DNA of 64,000 bases from Phoma sp. XZ068. Taxonomy: Eukaryota; Ascomycota; Dothideomycetes; Pleosporales; Didymellaceae. The translations under genes and the position numbers were made by a program. Shown in pieces: positions 9,590 through 22,400 of this stretch (positions within the stretch are counted from its first letter, which is position 1; every line of letters starts with the position of its first letter). The notes under the pieces were generated by a model, which saw only the letters and a program-made list of their open reading frames with translations, did no database searches and was not told where the DNA came from. The stretch spans positions 1,178,001 to 1,242,000 of the forward strand of contig RBKR01000012.1 in assembly GCA_004835665.1 (NCBI GenBank), given 5' to 3'.

Positions 9590-12500
9590 CGTCAAATCTC
9601 GAATCGTCCCGGTTTTCTGAAAATTCGATAAAAAGCGTATGCGGGCACGTGTATTGTCAAGTTAGGTTCTGTCAACGCAAGTCGGAGGGCAAGGATGCTT
9701 GTTCGCTTGACCTTAAACCTCGGCTAATTCCCGGTTCGTTTGGCAACCGCTGCCTGCAAACTGAGGCCGACTGAAAGTCTGCCTTGCGCAAAGAAAGTTG
9801 AAGATGTACAGACTATCTAGTGTGTGTGCTGCTCTGGTGGCTGGGGCAAGATATACAGTGTTCCTGTTTTGTTTGCTTCAAACGGCTGGTGGGAACCTTC
9901 GCTTGTGCCTACCAGCACGAGCTCGCCCTTCACATCTCCATTCCACCCAGTGCGCAGAGCGTTATAGGTGTGATAGGAAATCGCACATTGCACGTGAATA
10001 TGTGCCTCGCAATCCTCCGGCGTGATGGCCGAACCGACCGGTGTCCACCGAATGCTTCTCAGTCAGTGAAAGACTCCACGCCCCGAGCCGTCCCATGCAG
10101 CCGTTTGCAAAGGATTCTTCTAGCGCGAGTCCACATGCAACGTTACGCAGGCATCACCGCAGTTGCATAATGCTGGAGAGGAACGAGCCAGCCAAGGAAT
10201 AGAGCTCCTGGACAAAGTTTGAAAACCCGGAGGCTAGGGTTAGTTTGAACGCGAAGTTGGTGGACGTTGACAGCTTGCGCAGGTGCGGTCTAGCGTTGTC
10301 TACGTCAATGGAGCTGTCACAACAACGTGCTCTCCTCGTGGCGTCGATACTGGAGGCTCAGCCTTAGCGAGAAACTTTCGCGTGTGACAAACCTGCGCGG
10401 ATGTCCAGTAGACGCTCATTGAGACCCTGGCCGCTCATCATCCGTTTGTGCCCGGAAGATCTGCGCTTTCGAATAGCGTTCACATGCGTTCTCGAATCTG
10501 AGAATAATGTTCGTTCATCGGAGCGGGACAGCCGTACAGAACCGGTAAGGTCGAGGGGGCGAGCAGTCGCATTCGTCACTAGGGTCTGATACTGCTCGCC
10601 TGGCTGGCAAAACGCGGGGTTTATAGTAGGTAGTCTTTGCGCCGGGTAAAGATGGCTTTGGCGCGTTTGAGGCGTGAATAAGTCCTCTGTGTCGAGAATT
10701 GTATAAGTGTAGGCAGTGACGGATCGCTGACACGATGAAACATCTGCCGTCGACGCCAGATCAACCTTGGGGTCGCAAGAGCTTCTAGTTTATGGAGATC
10801 TTCTCTGAAAGCACATCTCGGCTCCGACTGCTCTTTGATGTGGTTGACTATTCGTAAGTTAATGTCGCAAGCTGAACTACTGCAAGCCATCACCAGGATG
10901 CTCGTGCCGTTTCGCGGACAACCTTGCCGCTGCTGGGTTCCTGTCTCGTTAATATCAGGGCACGACCGCCAAATGGAGAAATTATGCATTGTTGAGAGTT
11001 GCAAAATCCAATTACGGCGGTGATCTTCATTCACTCAAACTAGATGTTCGAAAACGCTACCGATGCAACGATCTGTACCAGTAATATGGAATATCCCAGC
11101 AAGTTGACGAAGCGAGAGGCTGTGCGTTTGTGTTAAGCCCATCTTCGGCAAGGTGGAAGCTTCGACGTTTTCATAAACCGCCGCGAAGTCCCCGTTTCCT
11201 GGATTCGCGGAAATGTATGCTTCGGAAGGGAGGATTAGTGGTAATGTTGTAAGTCTGACCACGCTCGTAAGTGATAGCCGCTTGACATTGACACGGATCT
11301 CGGTCTCGATTGCTGTCTGGGAGGTGGAAGCATCGGCACATCGGCAGTGCTCTTTCAACCTCTTAGAAAGACAACTTTTGAGCGAGCACCGCTGGGTGGG
11401 TATAGTAGATACGCATCGGGGAGACGTTTTGACCGCTGTCAGCTTTGTGACTGACAACCACCCTCAAACAGTAGTGAGAAACTAAGGCGGGACAGCCAAT
11501 CCATGTGGGGTTGAAGCCCTAAGCGTACCAACTCAGCTAACCATATTGCTCGGTCGTTATACTAGCCACTTAGTCGTTCCCTTGAGACCAATGCGCTTGC
11601 GTCTGTAGTCTGCACCTGCTCGCCCAAAAGATTGTGTTCCGTGATCTTGAAAAAGGCGTTCGCAATCAGTTCCTTTCTGCGGTAGGCCTCCGCTGGCGTT
11701 GAAGAGGCATTGAAGAGCAGATGTCACTTTGGCGGCACACGATCCTGTCAACGGTTTCGTAGACGTGAAAATCTTTTTCAATGGAGAAGGGCAAATAATA
11801 TCATAAATCGCAGTAATATCGTTGGTCTGTGAGGGATAATACCGCCCAATCATAACTGTGACAGAGAGGCATTTGGCGCGAAGGCTTCGGCGGCTGCAGT
11901 CAGCAATACCCTGGCAGGCATTAGCCTTTTTCTAGAAGCTGAAGATTGATCTTCTTCTGCACTATTAGCGATAACGTGCAGTGCGGCGATTTCTGCCCTG
12001 CTTGTCCAATCCTGGCCACAGCTGTGTGGCTCACGTCGTTAGTGGTTGGCTCGTGGATAGTGCTTCATAGCTATCGCGCCGGGTAGCGCCGCAACGGTAC
12101 CCACCGATCTTGTATTTGGTGCTCCCTAGAAAAGGGGGTCATAAGCTAGTTTTGAAGTCATTATGATGTCCTCAGTTGGCAGTGTGCTTTAGGTACGCGG
12201 GTGTACCTACGCCATTGGTTTCACTAGACATCAAGCAGTTTGGTACCACATGACGACTCCAAAACGGTTGGAAACCCCGATTATCGAGAAATGGCTGATG
12301 GGCGCTGATCGCTGGCGCTCCACTGTCAGTCTTTGTGCCGATTTTTCCAGCAAGCACCTCGGTTTACTTCACCAGGCGGCGAAAGCCACCACATCCCGAA
12401 CTTAGCCGCCGCCGGGTGCAAATCAGACCACAAAGGCGAAAAGAGCGGGGTCACATCGACCAAGCGGGCTGCTGAGACCAAAGGAGGGGAGCAAAGATAC

Positions 12501-12730
12501 GATAGAACAGGGGCACAACGGGTGTGGAGATACGAGCTTCTAGGCTTTGAACTGTGGCTTGAAGCCTGGAGTGTGGAGCATTGTGCAGTTTGAACAGTTG
12601 ATTAAGGGAGGCCGGGATTATCTTGCAAAATAAGAGATGAGGGACTAGAGACATGCAGGTGTAGGGTTCGCGATCTGTATCGAAAAGATTTTTGATGGGA
12701 ATATTAAAAGTTATGGAAGTCAACACAGAA
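9590..12730. other. 3.1 kb region with no convincing gene
   Basis: I find only overlapping short open frames (for example 9798-10170 plus, 10621-11034 minus, 11035-11457 minus, 11557-11853 minus), none with a recognisable domain, good intron structure or coding-like consistency. No terminal repeats or transposase motifs were seen. A tRNA-like string near 11490-11540 was considered and rejected. Confidence 0.45.
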
Positions 12731-13710
12731 CTACTTCGAATTAATGTCGTGCATGGGAACACCCTTCTCGGCGTCCTCGTCTGCCATCCTGACTGTGCCA
12801 CGATGAGAGAATTTCCCAGTCTTGCCTAACTTCTTCTCCGTTACCCAAACGCGTAATAAGATAAGATACCTGACGATGAGGAAGATGACGATGGCAGCCA
12901 CGAGAATGCCGACGATGTAGGCAGCCACTACACCGGACGAGTTTTTGCGAAGGTCGAGGAATCCGTAAGTGTAAAAGCCTTGAGTGTAGAATGTAACGTA
13001 AGCCAGTGCAAGATACAGGGCAAGCAGGATTACGATCGGGATGATGTTGAGAAACGGTATTGGTTCAGTCCGCGGAAAGAAAATCTCAAAAAATGCGTAT
13101 GCCGAGTTAAGCGCATGTTGAGACGTATTGGACCACAATGAGAAGGTAGTGGGAAACCCGTTTGAGGCGAGGATACCCCAGTAGACGGCTGCTTATTGTC
13201 AGTCTTGGTGTACTATCCATACTCGAAGCTGTACGTTAAATTGTCCAGAAAGTGAAATGAGTACCGTAATCATGTGGTAGAGACTTCCCAAGTAAATTAT
13301 GTGCAGCTTCTACGTATGATTGAGAACTTACCAGTGACAATCCATGGATATATGACAACAGTCGAATAGAACATGCTATGGGCTATCTGAAGCCATTTTG
13401 GCAATCGAGCAAGGAAAGGGGTCCCGGTGAGCCAATAGCTTCCAGTATGTGCAGCGCTGAAGGCGTAATAGAAAGCTAGGCCCCAATACGTCAGGTGGGT
13501 GAAGTACGAGAAAGAGCGCAGCGAGTCCTCTGATCTGCCATGTGTGCCGTTCCAGCCAAAGATGGTGAATAACGTGACGAATGCATACAAAGATAGCAAA
13601 GCGCGAGCTCCAAACAGGACGCCAGGCGGGAGAATCCAGGATGTCTCGAATCGATGTGTGGGGTCGAATTGTCCCTTATAGGACGCCGTCAGGCGTTTCC
13701 AGATGGCCAT
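12731..13710 (-). CDS. Multi-pass membrane protein, possibly FAR-17a/AIG1 or Rolling-stone-like
   Basis: Two minus-strand exons, 13710-13332 and 13188-12731, give 278 aa. The intron is 143 nt (GTAAGT ... CTGACAATAAGCAG), long for this window. Splicing joins YPWIVT to AVYWGILASNGFPTTFS in one frame. About six hydrophobic helices are visible: residues 30-50, 68-90, 105-125, 127-140, 170-195 and 220-245. Between TM1 and TM2 the phrase SFSYFTHLTYWGLAFYYAFSA resembles the FT-x-LT-W segment of FAR-17a/AIG1 or Rolling-stone-type membrane proteins, but that is a motif impression and no active-site set is confirmed. The C-terminal 35 residues are hydrophilic and charged, probably cytosolic. Function is unknown. 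Confidence 0.72.
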
Positions 13711-14354
13711 TACAGCTACTATTGAGATCCTTGGCGATCCGATGACGATTGGTGTACCGTCCCGTGCGAGCGCCTATGCTAGATGGCGGCCCTAATGGTG
13801 GGGATCAAGAAAGTTGGAAGAAAGAAGATCAAACCCTCAGGAGTTGAGACGACAACTGTGTTCACAGCTGAGGCGCAGCATTGCGCAGCTGGAAAACTCT
13901 CCTCTATCCAATTTCCGAAGCTGAGACCGACCCCTGAAACGGCAGCAGCTGCCGAACGCGCTCACGTGCAAGGCGCTATTGATGCGACAGCGGGGGTCTT
14001 ACCACATGGGCTTTAGCACTACTTTGTGCCTAACGTAAGCTATGGCGGCCGAAACTTTCGCCTGGCAAAAGCGGTCTAACACCACATCCTGGCCTTGCCC
14101 GCTCAGACCTCCGACCACTGCAGCTCTCGCACGCTCCCGCCTTCTATGTATATGCACCCTTTACTAGTGCACAGACTGGCGCGGGCCAGGTGTAGGTGGC
14201 ACTATCGCCCTGTCTGCGGACTGTCTTAAGATCTACAGGTGTCATTTTTGCAACCATGCACTCCGTCATCTAGAACGAACCTATCAAGCCCTTGTGCATC
14301 TATAATTCTGCTGTTATTCCTTTTTCTCCAAGCTCTTCATTATCAGGATCCAAT
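13711..14354. other. Divergent intergenic region
   Basis: This separates the minus-strand membrane protein and the plus-strand bZIP gene. An open frame at 13783-14016 has no recognisable content. No RNA gene or repeat was seen. Confidence 0.45.
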
Positions 14355-15432
14355 ATGAGCGACCATCTGAAAGCTTCGGTGCGACTGAGCCTGTGCAGCT
14401 TGTACTGGAGTATTTTGCTAATATCTTGAAGCACAAGGCACTGAATCTTGCTCGAATACGGGATAACCAACGTAAGCTGAATGAAAGACTCTCCTACTGC
14501 TCGTTGCATCAGCCTTGTTGGTGAGCGACGATTTTGTTCGCTATCCTCCCAGCTTATGTCTGTTTGCAAAAGCCACAACTGAGAGCCATGTGCGAGAAAC
14601 TCATCAGTCAACTTCCTAAGACGTGATCACTGACGGACCACGCATAGGTCGCTCCCGCGCTCGTCGCAAAGAGTACCTCCAGGAGCTTGAGGCCAAGTTG
14701 CGAAGCTGCGAGCAGGTCGGCATCGAAGCTTCGACAGAGATTCAGAGCGCAGCCAGAAGAGTGCTTGACGAAAACAGAAAGCTTCGCTCTCTCCTCCTCG
14801 ACCGTGGAATGTCTGATGTAGATATCGCGGCAGCACTTGGTGGTCCGACGGACAAGTCATTCGATCAGGTCTCATCAGCACCAGTCCTTAACAGCGTGCT
14901 TGAGCGACGCATCACCAGTAGCATGGTATCCTCTACAAGCTCGCCACTTCCCCAAAAACCGAGAGCTGCTTCAGTACCTCAACGTTTACCTTCTGTACCA
15001 TCGCTGGGGATTCCTTCGTCACGGCCTGCCGCCTTGAGCAGCTGCGAGTCTTCAAGTCCTACGTCAATTGTATCAAGCATGGGCACACCACCACCATCCT
15101 CCTACCACACACCAGTCTACACTGCGCCAATAAATTCCCACTCTTCCGGGATTAAATCAGAGGAAGTGCAGTACGACTATCCATACGAGCCATCTCAGAA
15201 TCCGCCGTGGTCGTACACGCATGCCTATACTTACGCCTCGGATCCTGCCGCGTATTACATCACATCAACTTGCGTTGATGCTGCCAACGTCATCAGAACG
15301 ATGCGTTCAGATGCAAGTCCGATGTACCCAATCGACCAAGGGTGCGCTCCGCTAGCTCAGCCTTACTACAACAGTAATCAAGTACTCTATCCGATTACGA
15401 CAACGTACCCACAACAGTTTCCGAAGATATGA
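14355..15432 (+). CDS. bZIP transcription factor
   Basis: The basic region and leader read NLARIRDNQRRSRARRK followed by a heptad segment (EYLQELEAKLRSCE ... ENRKLRSLL), with the bZIP N-x7-R spacing. Proposed exons are 14355-14378, 14432-14471 and 14648-15432 (282 aa). The second junction splits the Arg codon after DNQ and is well supported (CAAC/GTAAGC ... CGCATAG/GTCGC). The first junction, giving MSDHLKAS then HKALNLARI, is my best guess and has a weaker GTGCGA donor. The C-terminal half is Ser/Pro/Tyr-rich and resembles an activation or disordered region. The 3' end is uncertain: after the stop at 15430-15432, a protein-like frame at about 15552-15743 (ending LIKTEAMHDAWTFGF) follows a TATTAG acceptor and may be a further exon. 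DNA target and pathway are unknown. Confidence 0.68.
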
Positions 15433-17484
15433 ACGCCATCAGGTCAACTGAACTCCAATTTCAATCATTCGTTAGTACAGCATACCAAGCAGAGTATGAC
15501 TTGGAAAGCATGCCCAGATGCCCAGCGACCTGCACAAGCAGTCTTATATTAGGCAACCACTGGTTGGCCGTATGCGGAGGCGTATTCGATATCCGAGGCG
15601 TCTCACCAGGCACTGGCTCTTGTCTTTCAGATTCAGACTAGAGCGTACACATCCACACCCGCTTCGAAGAATGGAGGCCGCTTGCCCCTCATCAAAACTG
15701 AAGCCATGCACGACGCATGGACTTTTGGCTTTCGCTGATAACAACGGGCTTCGTTGATGTCGCTGTTGGCATCCAGTAGATACATACACGATTTTATGTC
15801 TAATGAAGATGTTATCGATCTGTTCAGCACTCCCTCGTTCTAGTTATCCCCATGCATACGGTTCCACTGACAATCACTGGTCAAGGATAACAGAGGGTGG
15901 CTTTCGCCACCGCATTTGCCATCAGTGTCGATCTTGAAACCGCACTGCGCACATAAATGGTTTATATTCCGTGCTCTCCAAACCCATTAACTTCTGACGG
16001 TTCGACTATGACCCACATACGCAAAGCAGCGACGAAAGATCCGGTTACTTCAAGGGCCGAAGTGAGATCGCCATCTCCAGTGTCAAGATCTCTCCCGTCG
16101 TACACCGCCGTGGAAACGATAATGGGACCCACGCATGAAAACAGGGACCTTGATGGTTCAGTGCACTGCGGATGCGGAGAAGCAAAACATGGCGCAAGCG
16201 GAATGTGCCTTACCCACACAACATGGCAACAAGATATAGCAACCTCCTCTAGCATTACATCTATCGCCTACTTCACGAGGGCGGAAAGTCTCCCTTTTGC
16301 TCTCTTGTCGCAACCCAAGCATATGAGCAAAAGCAATTGATTATAGCAATTCGCGCCTGTCTACTCTCATTGACCGTGGGCGCACATGTACATTACACGC
16401 ATTTCATTCTATGGCTCGCCGCTGAGGTCCCCATTGAACAAGAACAAAGCTAACCTGGCATGGAAAGGAAAACGATAATGGAACAAGCGCAGGCGCAATC
16501 TGGCGGGGTTATTCAATCGCATTAAGCCATGCCAAAAAGTTTGGCTCCATGCTCGCAACGCACCGCCGTGAAGATCTCGAAAGCGCATTTAGTGCACATA
16601 TAGATTACCATCATCTATGATTTGACTTGGAAGGACATTTCAGTACGAAGTTGACCTAAAGGCCATACTCGTATCAACAACATCTGCCGCTTGCCACCCG
16701 ATACATGAGTCTGTTGGTGCAGTTGGAAACACTGTCAGCAAGTCAGACCAGGACGAAGAGGACGAAAAAGATGGAGAAGAGTCAGATGGTCGAGAGAATC
16801 AGTATGAAAATGGCTAATAGGTATGATTGATGAGGAACAACTGCTACAATTTAGGGTTACGTACCTGATAAATTCAGGAACGTCGATGGGTTCTGCATTC
16901 TCAACTTGAAACGCAAGAGCACCTAGTCACTCTCTAATAAAAGATCAAGACGCTGATGCCACTAGAGGGTCTGATGATACCGCAATGTCAATCAACAAAA
17001 GCTTCGAAGAGCTGGATGTCGCTGGTGCACGAGCTCTTGGCGTAAGGCGCCGGAAAATGTAGAAAGCAGGGACCGCAATATGGATCTGGGCTGCCTACGC
17101 AGAAGAAACAGGTTGCAATTTAACGGTGGCTTGACCTCTCCTACATCTGTAATTGGGTATGTGAAATTGATGGCATCGCAGTAGCGGAAGGTGACGGTTG
17201 AGATGCCGTTTCTTGGGGCGTACTGATTTCGTTATTGGCTGACGCAGGTTGTAAACCGCTGCCAAGGTTCATCTAATCTCGTACAGTTCTTTTTAAGTGG
17301 TTTCTTTTGATGTCAAGCCTCAAAAATCCGCGATCATGTCCTTTCAATGTTGTGTTGGTGAAGGTGTGGACTGAGTTAGTGCCTCGGCAAGCAATGACGT
17401 CGCCGGCGCGTCTGCCATCTCGAACTACAAGCTCCGAGCGCGAAACCTCCGCGACCACCAATTGCGCCCCGAAACCCCTCCAAG
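15433..17484. other. 2 kb region without a firm gene; coding-like fragments
   Basis: The stretch 15552-15743 (plus) reads as a plausible terminal exon of the upstream bZIP gene. On the minus strand between about 17280 and 16600 there are short protein-like pieces, including a hydrophobic stretch IFILILSTI (stop) LFSIFFVLFVLV near 16765-16845, but they are interrupted by stops and no consistent gene model could be built. The plus frame at 15957-16340 has no recognisable features. Confidence 0.35.
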
Positions 17485-18006
17485 ATGGCCCAACTCCTTT
17501 CCAAAACCGCGCGCACCTTCCGTCTCTCCCTCCCGCAGTCGCGCACATTCTCCCTGCTTCCCTCAGCCTCCAAACGCTCCCACGCAAACCGCCTCTTCGA
17601 CAACGTCCGGCAGCCCCAAGACCTTCACACCCTGACGCTCCTCAACGCCGCCGATAATCGTGCCCTCATTACATTTTGGAGCGCTTCTTGGTGCCAGACA
17701 TGTCAAGCCGTTAAACCGCTCGTCAAACAGCTCATTGAAGAAGAGCGTGTGGGGGAAAGCGAGGGCGGACTGGGTTTCGTGGAGGTCGAGATGGATAGTA
17801 CGCTGATCGGGGATCTACCGATTACGTACCGCATTACGAGTATGCCGACGCTGTTGGCATTCAGTAGGCAGGAGGCGCAGTATGATACGAGGTTGGTAAG
17901 GCCGGAGGAGATGAAGAATAAAGATTTCTTGAGGGAGTGGTTGCTCACGGAGGCACGGAGAGGTGGGAGACAGGGCGGCGGCGGAGGTGGTTTGTTCGGT
18001 TGGTAA
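17485..18006 (+). CDS. Thioredoxin-fold protein, probably mitochondrial
   Basis: This is an intronless 173-aa frame. The N-terminal 35 residues are rich in Arg, Ser and Leu with no acidic residues (MAQLLSKTARTFRLSL ...), a typical mitochondrial presequence. The thioredoxin domain follows: TFWSASWCQTCQAVKPLV near residues 64-81 holds the redox CxxC as CQTC, and ITSMPTLLAFSR near residues 117-128 supplies the cis-proline. The central strand FVEVEMDSTLIGDLP matches the usual beta3 and Asp-loop. The C-terminal tail ends in an unusual Arg/Gly stretch (GGRQGGGGGGLFGW) that may be disordered. The CQTC site differs from the canonical CGPC, so redox potential and partners may differ. The role is inferred to be mitochondrial thiol redox chemistry. 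Confidence 0.82.
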   Translation: MAQLLSKTARTFRLSLPQSRTFSLLPSASKRSHANRLFDNVRQPQDLHTLTLLNAADNRALITFWSASWCQTCQAVKPLVKQLIEEERVGESEGGLGFVEVEMDSTLIGDLPITYRITSMPTLLAFSRQEAQYDTRLVRPEEMKNKDFLREWLLTEARRGGRQGGGGGGLFGW

Positions 18007-19463
18007 ACTCCACTGGCAAGCAACTCGACTAGTCATTGCACAGCCTGACTGTCATAGGCTTGGGCGACTCTGGAGGTGACAAGGGCGCGAGAAGTCCCTG
18101 ACGGATCGACCTACGTGTAAGATAGAGCGTATAGATAGGTGAGTGAATATTCAAGATCTGGTCATAGGTACGCGGCTCGACTGACAAAGATGGCAGAAAC
18201 GAAGGAGCACCCAAACTTTGAATGGTCACCAGCACGTCATGAACAGGAATAACGTCACAAGTTTTCGTACCATTCTCTAAGCCAATTCACAGACATCTCA
18301 AAAGGCCGAGAATTGCAAGTTTAAGGCTACGGAGACCTCTGCTTTTTGTCGCCTCTGATCGCCTGAGGCTGTCTACAGGAGCTCATGCCCTGGTCGCAAA
18401 CACTTTGATTCGACGGCAATCACCTGCTGGGTTTGACCATGAAAGGGTTGAAAAGAAGTTCTTGGGATACGGTCATCTGGCGGCCAACACAGATCAGACT
18501 GTACCTGGCGGCTTTCGTGATATCGAACGTAGCTTCAACTGCAGACTCTTTACTCACACTTCATTTAATAATGGCTCCCAGCGCAAATTCCATTCTCAAG
18601 GTGTTGCTCTGTCACTTTCAAGGCAGCCAACCCATTGGTGTGACCACGCTCTTGCAGAACAGGGGCAGCAAGTCATAGTCTATATATGCTTCACTACTAA
18701 GTCCAGCCTGGCAACCACTCGTTTCCGGGGAAACTGCTTCGTTTAATACTTTCGGGAGACCGTAAAACATAATGCAGCGTGCGGTTGCCCACGATCCTCA
18801 CAGGGGAGTCTGGTGTGCTCATAGTGCCCTTCAAAGTTGGAGCGATTTGCAAATTCGCCATCAAGAAATTTAAGGCAGTATTGCCTTGTGGCGGGTCATC
18901 AGTCACTTCTCGTCCCACTGTAGGTCCCGTGCACATACCTTCACATGAGGCGTTATAATTCTGAACAAACGGAAGTAAGTGGGCTTTGTTTTTCCCAGGA
19001 TTCTGGACCTTTTGTTGTCGCTCAGCCTGACAATAAGAAACCTGGCAGATACTATTGCACTGCCACAACAGGTAGGCCAGCGGCTACACCTTGCGCCCCA
19101 TTGGGTGATGGCATGACTCAAATTCAGTCCTTCTGCCCCGCGCCATTTGGCTTCACCTTGCGATCTTATGTTCTTCCAATTATACATTTACATGCTAGGT
19201 GGCCTAGTTGGCCAACCTTTCACCGCTTCGTTCTCAGTACAAGTCTTCATATCTCAGGACTCTACGAGACTACATTCACGACTTGTACACCTTCGTTCAC
19301 TCTGAGTTTCAGCGTCAATTGCTCGAACTGTATTATCCTATAGGCTGAGACAGCTTCGCTCCTATTCAAGCCCAACGGAACAGACTCTTAACCAAATTCG
19401 ATGCAAGATTGTCAAGGGCCGTGAATCGAAAGAGTGACAGAGTCAAACATTTGTAATCTAGAC
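18007..19463. other. Intergenic region; possible missed 5' exon of the NACHT gene
   Basis: Most of it has no recognisable content. From about 19207 to 19343 one plus-strand frame without an ATG reads as protein-like (ending LRDYIHDLYTFVHSEFQRQL) and could be an upstream exon of the following gene. The segment 19345-19440 has several candidate acceptors, but I could not settle a phase-consistent join. Confidence 0.4.
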
Positions 19464-22400
19464 ATGAACAAGGCTGAGGATGCTGCCGCGCTTCGTTGGC
19501 TGAGCCGAGAGGACCACGCTGCAAAACATGATCGAGTCAAATCGCATCGATTAGATGCAACATCGGAGTTGCTTGTGAACTCACCGCAATTCAAAGCGGA
19601 ATTTGGAGCATGGCAAACCTACAAACAGCAAACCTTGCTCTGTTTGGGAGTCCCAGGCACGGGCAAAAGTATTATCACCTCCATGGTTGTAGACACGCTA
19701 TTGGAAAAATATGGATCCGACTCCACAATTGGTATTGCATTCCTCTATCTTAGTTTCGATCAAAATAGCCGAGGCCCGGAACAGCTGCTACGAAGCATGC
19801 TATTGCAACTCTCACAGCAACTACCTTCAGTACCATCTTCTTTGAAAGACCTCTATCTACGATCGAAAAATGGCGCAACACCACCATCATTTCAACATCT
19901 ACTTGATGTCATCTCAGACATCATCTCCAACATGTCGAAGGTATACTTGGTCATTGATGCGTTGAATGAATTGTCCGGTTCTGATAGACGCAAATTACTA
20001 TCAGAAATTCTCAGGCTACAAGAAAGTCTTCAAGTTAGCCTATTTGCTACTTCCCGATCCTATACAGATGACATGCAGCTACTTCAACAATTCCCGACCC
20101 TTGACCTCGACAAAATCACTGTCGCAAGACCTGACTTGGATGCGTACATCACCCAAAGACTGATTTTACCACCCGGATCCACCCGGGAAGCCACTATTCT
20201 TCGCGAGGAAAGCAAAAATTGGGTGAAAGAAATATCAAAAGAATTGTAGGTAATGTGACGGGTGGTGAGTGAAGTCACTAATTGCCGCCAGGTTCTTGGT
20301 CGCCACGATGATCATCGATCAGCATGCTACTGTACAGGGTCGTGGGACAACAGTGCCGATCTCACCCCGCTTCCCAGTGTCATTACATGATTTATACGCG
20401 GAGAAATTGGAAAACATCAAGCTAAAGCCCAAGAAAGAGCGGAGACTTGCAGCAATGGTTCTATCATGGCTTTTGTTTGCACAGAGGCCCTTGAAAGAAG
20501 CTGAACTTCAGAGCATTCTTGGGATAGAAGTGGGCTCTCCTGAACTAAACAAAGGGAACTTGCTCGATGTTGCGGAGATTGTCGCGCTATGTGAAGGTCT
20601 TGTTGGACCCACGTTTACGAAAGTCACCACTTGGTCACTAATACACAACTCGGCAGCCGAGTATTTGCGAGACAAACTATATCAATGGTGCCCAGAGGCA
20701 AAGTCTGTGGTAGCTAGAGATTGTTTGACCTACCTTGCATTCGATACTTTTGGCCGAGGATATTGTCAGAGCAATGAAGAGCTCGAATTAAGGTTGAGGG
20801 ACAATCCTTTGTATGGATACATCGCACAATATTGGCCGAAACACATGCACAACATTCGCCAACTACCAGAAGGGGCTGTCAACTCCTTTTTCTTAAACCA
20901 GAACAAAGTAGCATCTGCAAGTCAAGTAATGGTGCTGTCTAAACTTGAGCAGCGGGGACCCGAAGATTACAAGGATTTCGACAATCAACAGACCGGGCTT
21001 CACCTTGCAGCACAGTTCGGATTAGACCGTGTTGTTGAAATTCTGATCATTCAGAGACATGGTCGAGCCGAAGAAGATTCACAGGGGCGAACTCCATTGT
21101 GGCGTGCTACGGAGGAAGGCCATGAAGAAGTCATGAGAGCATTAAGTGGTGTGGATCGAACGTCTTTTACGCTTATGCTGAACAAGAAGCAGAAGTCACT
21201 TGCCTACTCGCTTTTGCGAGCTGCAGGTGAAACCGTTAGAGATTCGCGATCAGGAACCGCTTTGCACATTGGTGTCACTCGCAATGACCTGGAACTGTTG
21301 CAATACGCCCTCAAGTGTGGAATCGAGATCGACAAAAGAGATTCAGATGGGCTCTCAGCGATTCAGCTGGCTTTCAAAACCCATAAGAGCCCAGCAATAG
21401 ACATACTGCTCGAAAGTTCGGCCCGTACAGAAGGCGTTACTTCTTTGAACTGGCTAGAGGCTTACGGAAGATCGGCATCAGACATCGTGGAACTATTAGA
21501 GGATAGCCTCGGACGGAAAGAGATAACATTTCTGACATCGAAGGAACTCAATAGGAAGGGTCTTCCTGCACTCCGTGACAAGAAACGACTTCGGTAAGAG
21601 CTATTTCGTTAGGCGCCTCATCTATCAACCCGCCCAAGACTAAGTGGCAGATAGTGTATACCCTGATATTGCCATCTGGCCAGTAGATGAGAGAGTGGAT
21701 CCGCTCATTAAACAGAGCAGCGATTTCGTATCAAAAAGATCTGGAACCATGGCGTCGACAGGCGAGTACTTCCACCATTATTCGGTTGCAGCGTTAATCC
21801 CAGTGTTGACCAAGCCGAACGAGGACAAAACATTTGGCTGCGCATTCGAAGAAATCAGAATTGCTTGGAATATGACAAAAGTTCCGTACCCGACTGGTCG
21901 AGACCAATGGATAGCGGTTAAGCATTTCAGTACGCTCAAGATGGGCTGGATACCAGACAGTGGGGCGGCGTTCTTGAAAACTTTGGTTGGTGCCCTTAGG
22001 GAGGCATGGCTAGAGCTCTGTACTCGTATTGATGACCATCTCATTAAGTGTGTAAGTGAAAGCTCGCCCCATCAAACAGGATTACAGTCATGAAGCTGAC
22101 GAGCATTCAAAATTGTACAGCGACCAAAAGTTCTTGATGCAAATGGTGAGCAGCCAATGCTCATTCATCGGCTGTTGAAAGATGCAGGTACTTGGAATCA
22201 CCTTCGTCTCCGGCTCCAAAATCAAATTTTGGAAATCAAAAAGCTCCGGGAAGAGTACCTCAAGTTTGTTGGTAGTGACGATAGCACTGAAGACCTTGCC
22301 AGAACTACCAAGGCCTTTGAGCAAGAGGTAATCATGCAGATTGACAAATTCGATACTGTCTCGGCCTCTCTCATCCAGATTGTAAGTTCTGCCAAAGAAA

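Noticed and set aside
11488..11545. tRNA-like string on the minus strand (TAGCTGAGTTGG followed by GGGCTTCAACCCC)
   Set aside because: The A-box-like and B-box-like words are only about 9 bases apart, no anticodon arm fits and no acceptor stem pairs, so it is not a tRNA gene. A remnant cannot be excluded.
16600..17280. Repeat-induced point mutation as the cause of Trp-to-stop changes in the minus-strand fragments
   Set aside because: TGG to TGA does not arise from the preferred CpA context of RIP, and no second copy is available for comparison.
20246..20291. Apparent stop and frameshift in the NACHT domain (TAG at 20247)
   Set aside because: A 46 nt GT..AG intron with a CTAAT branch motif restores phase (KEL then FLVATMIID), so it is not a disruption.
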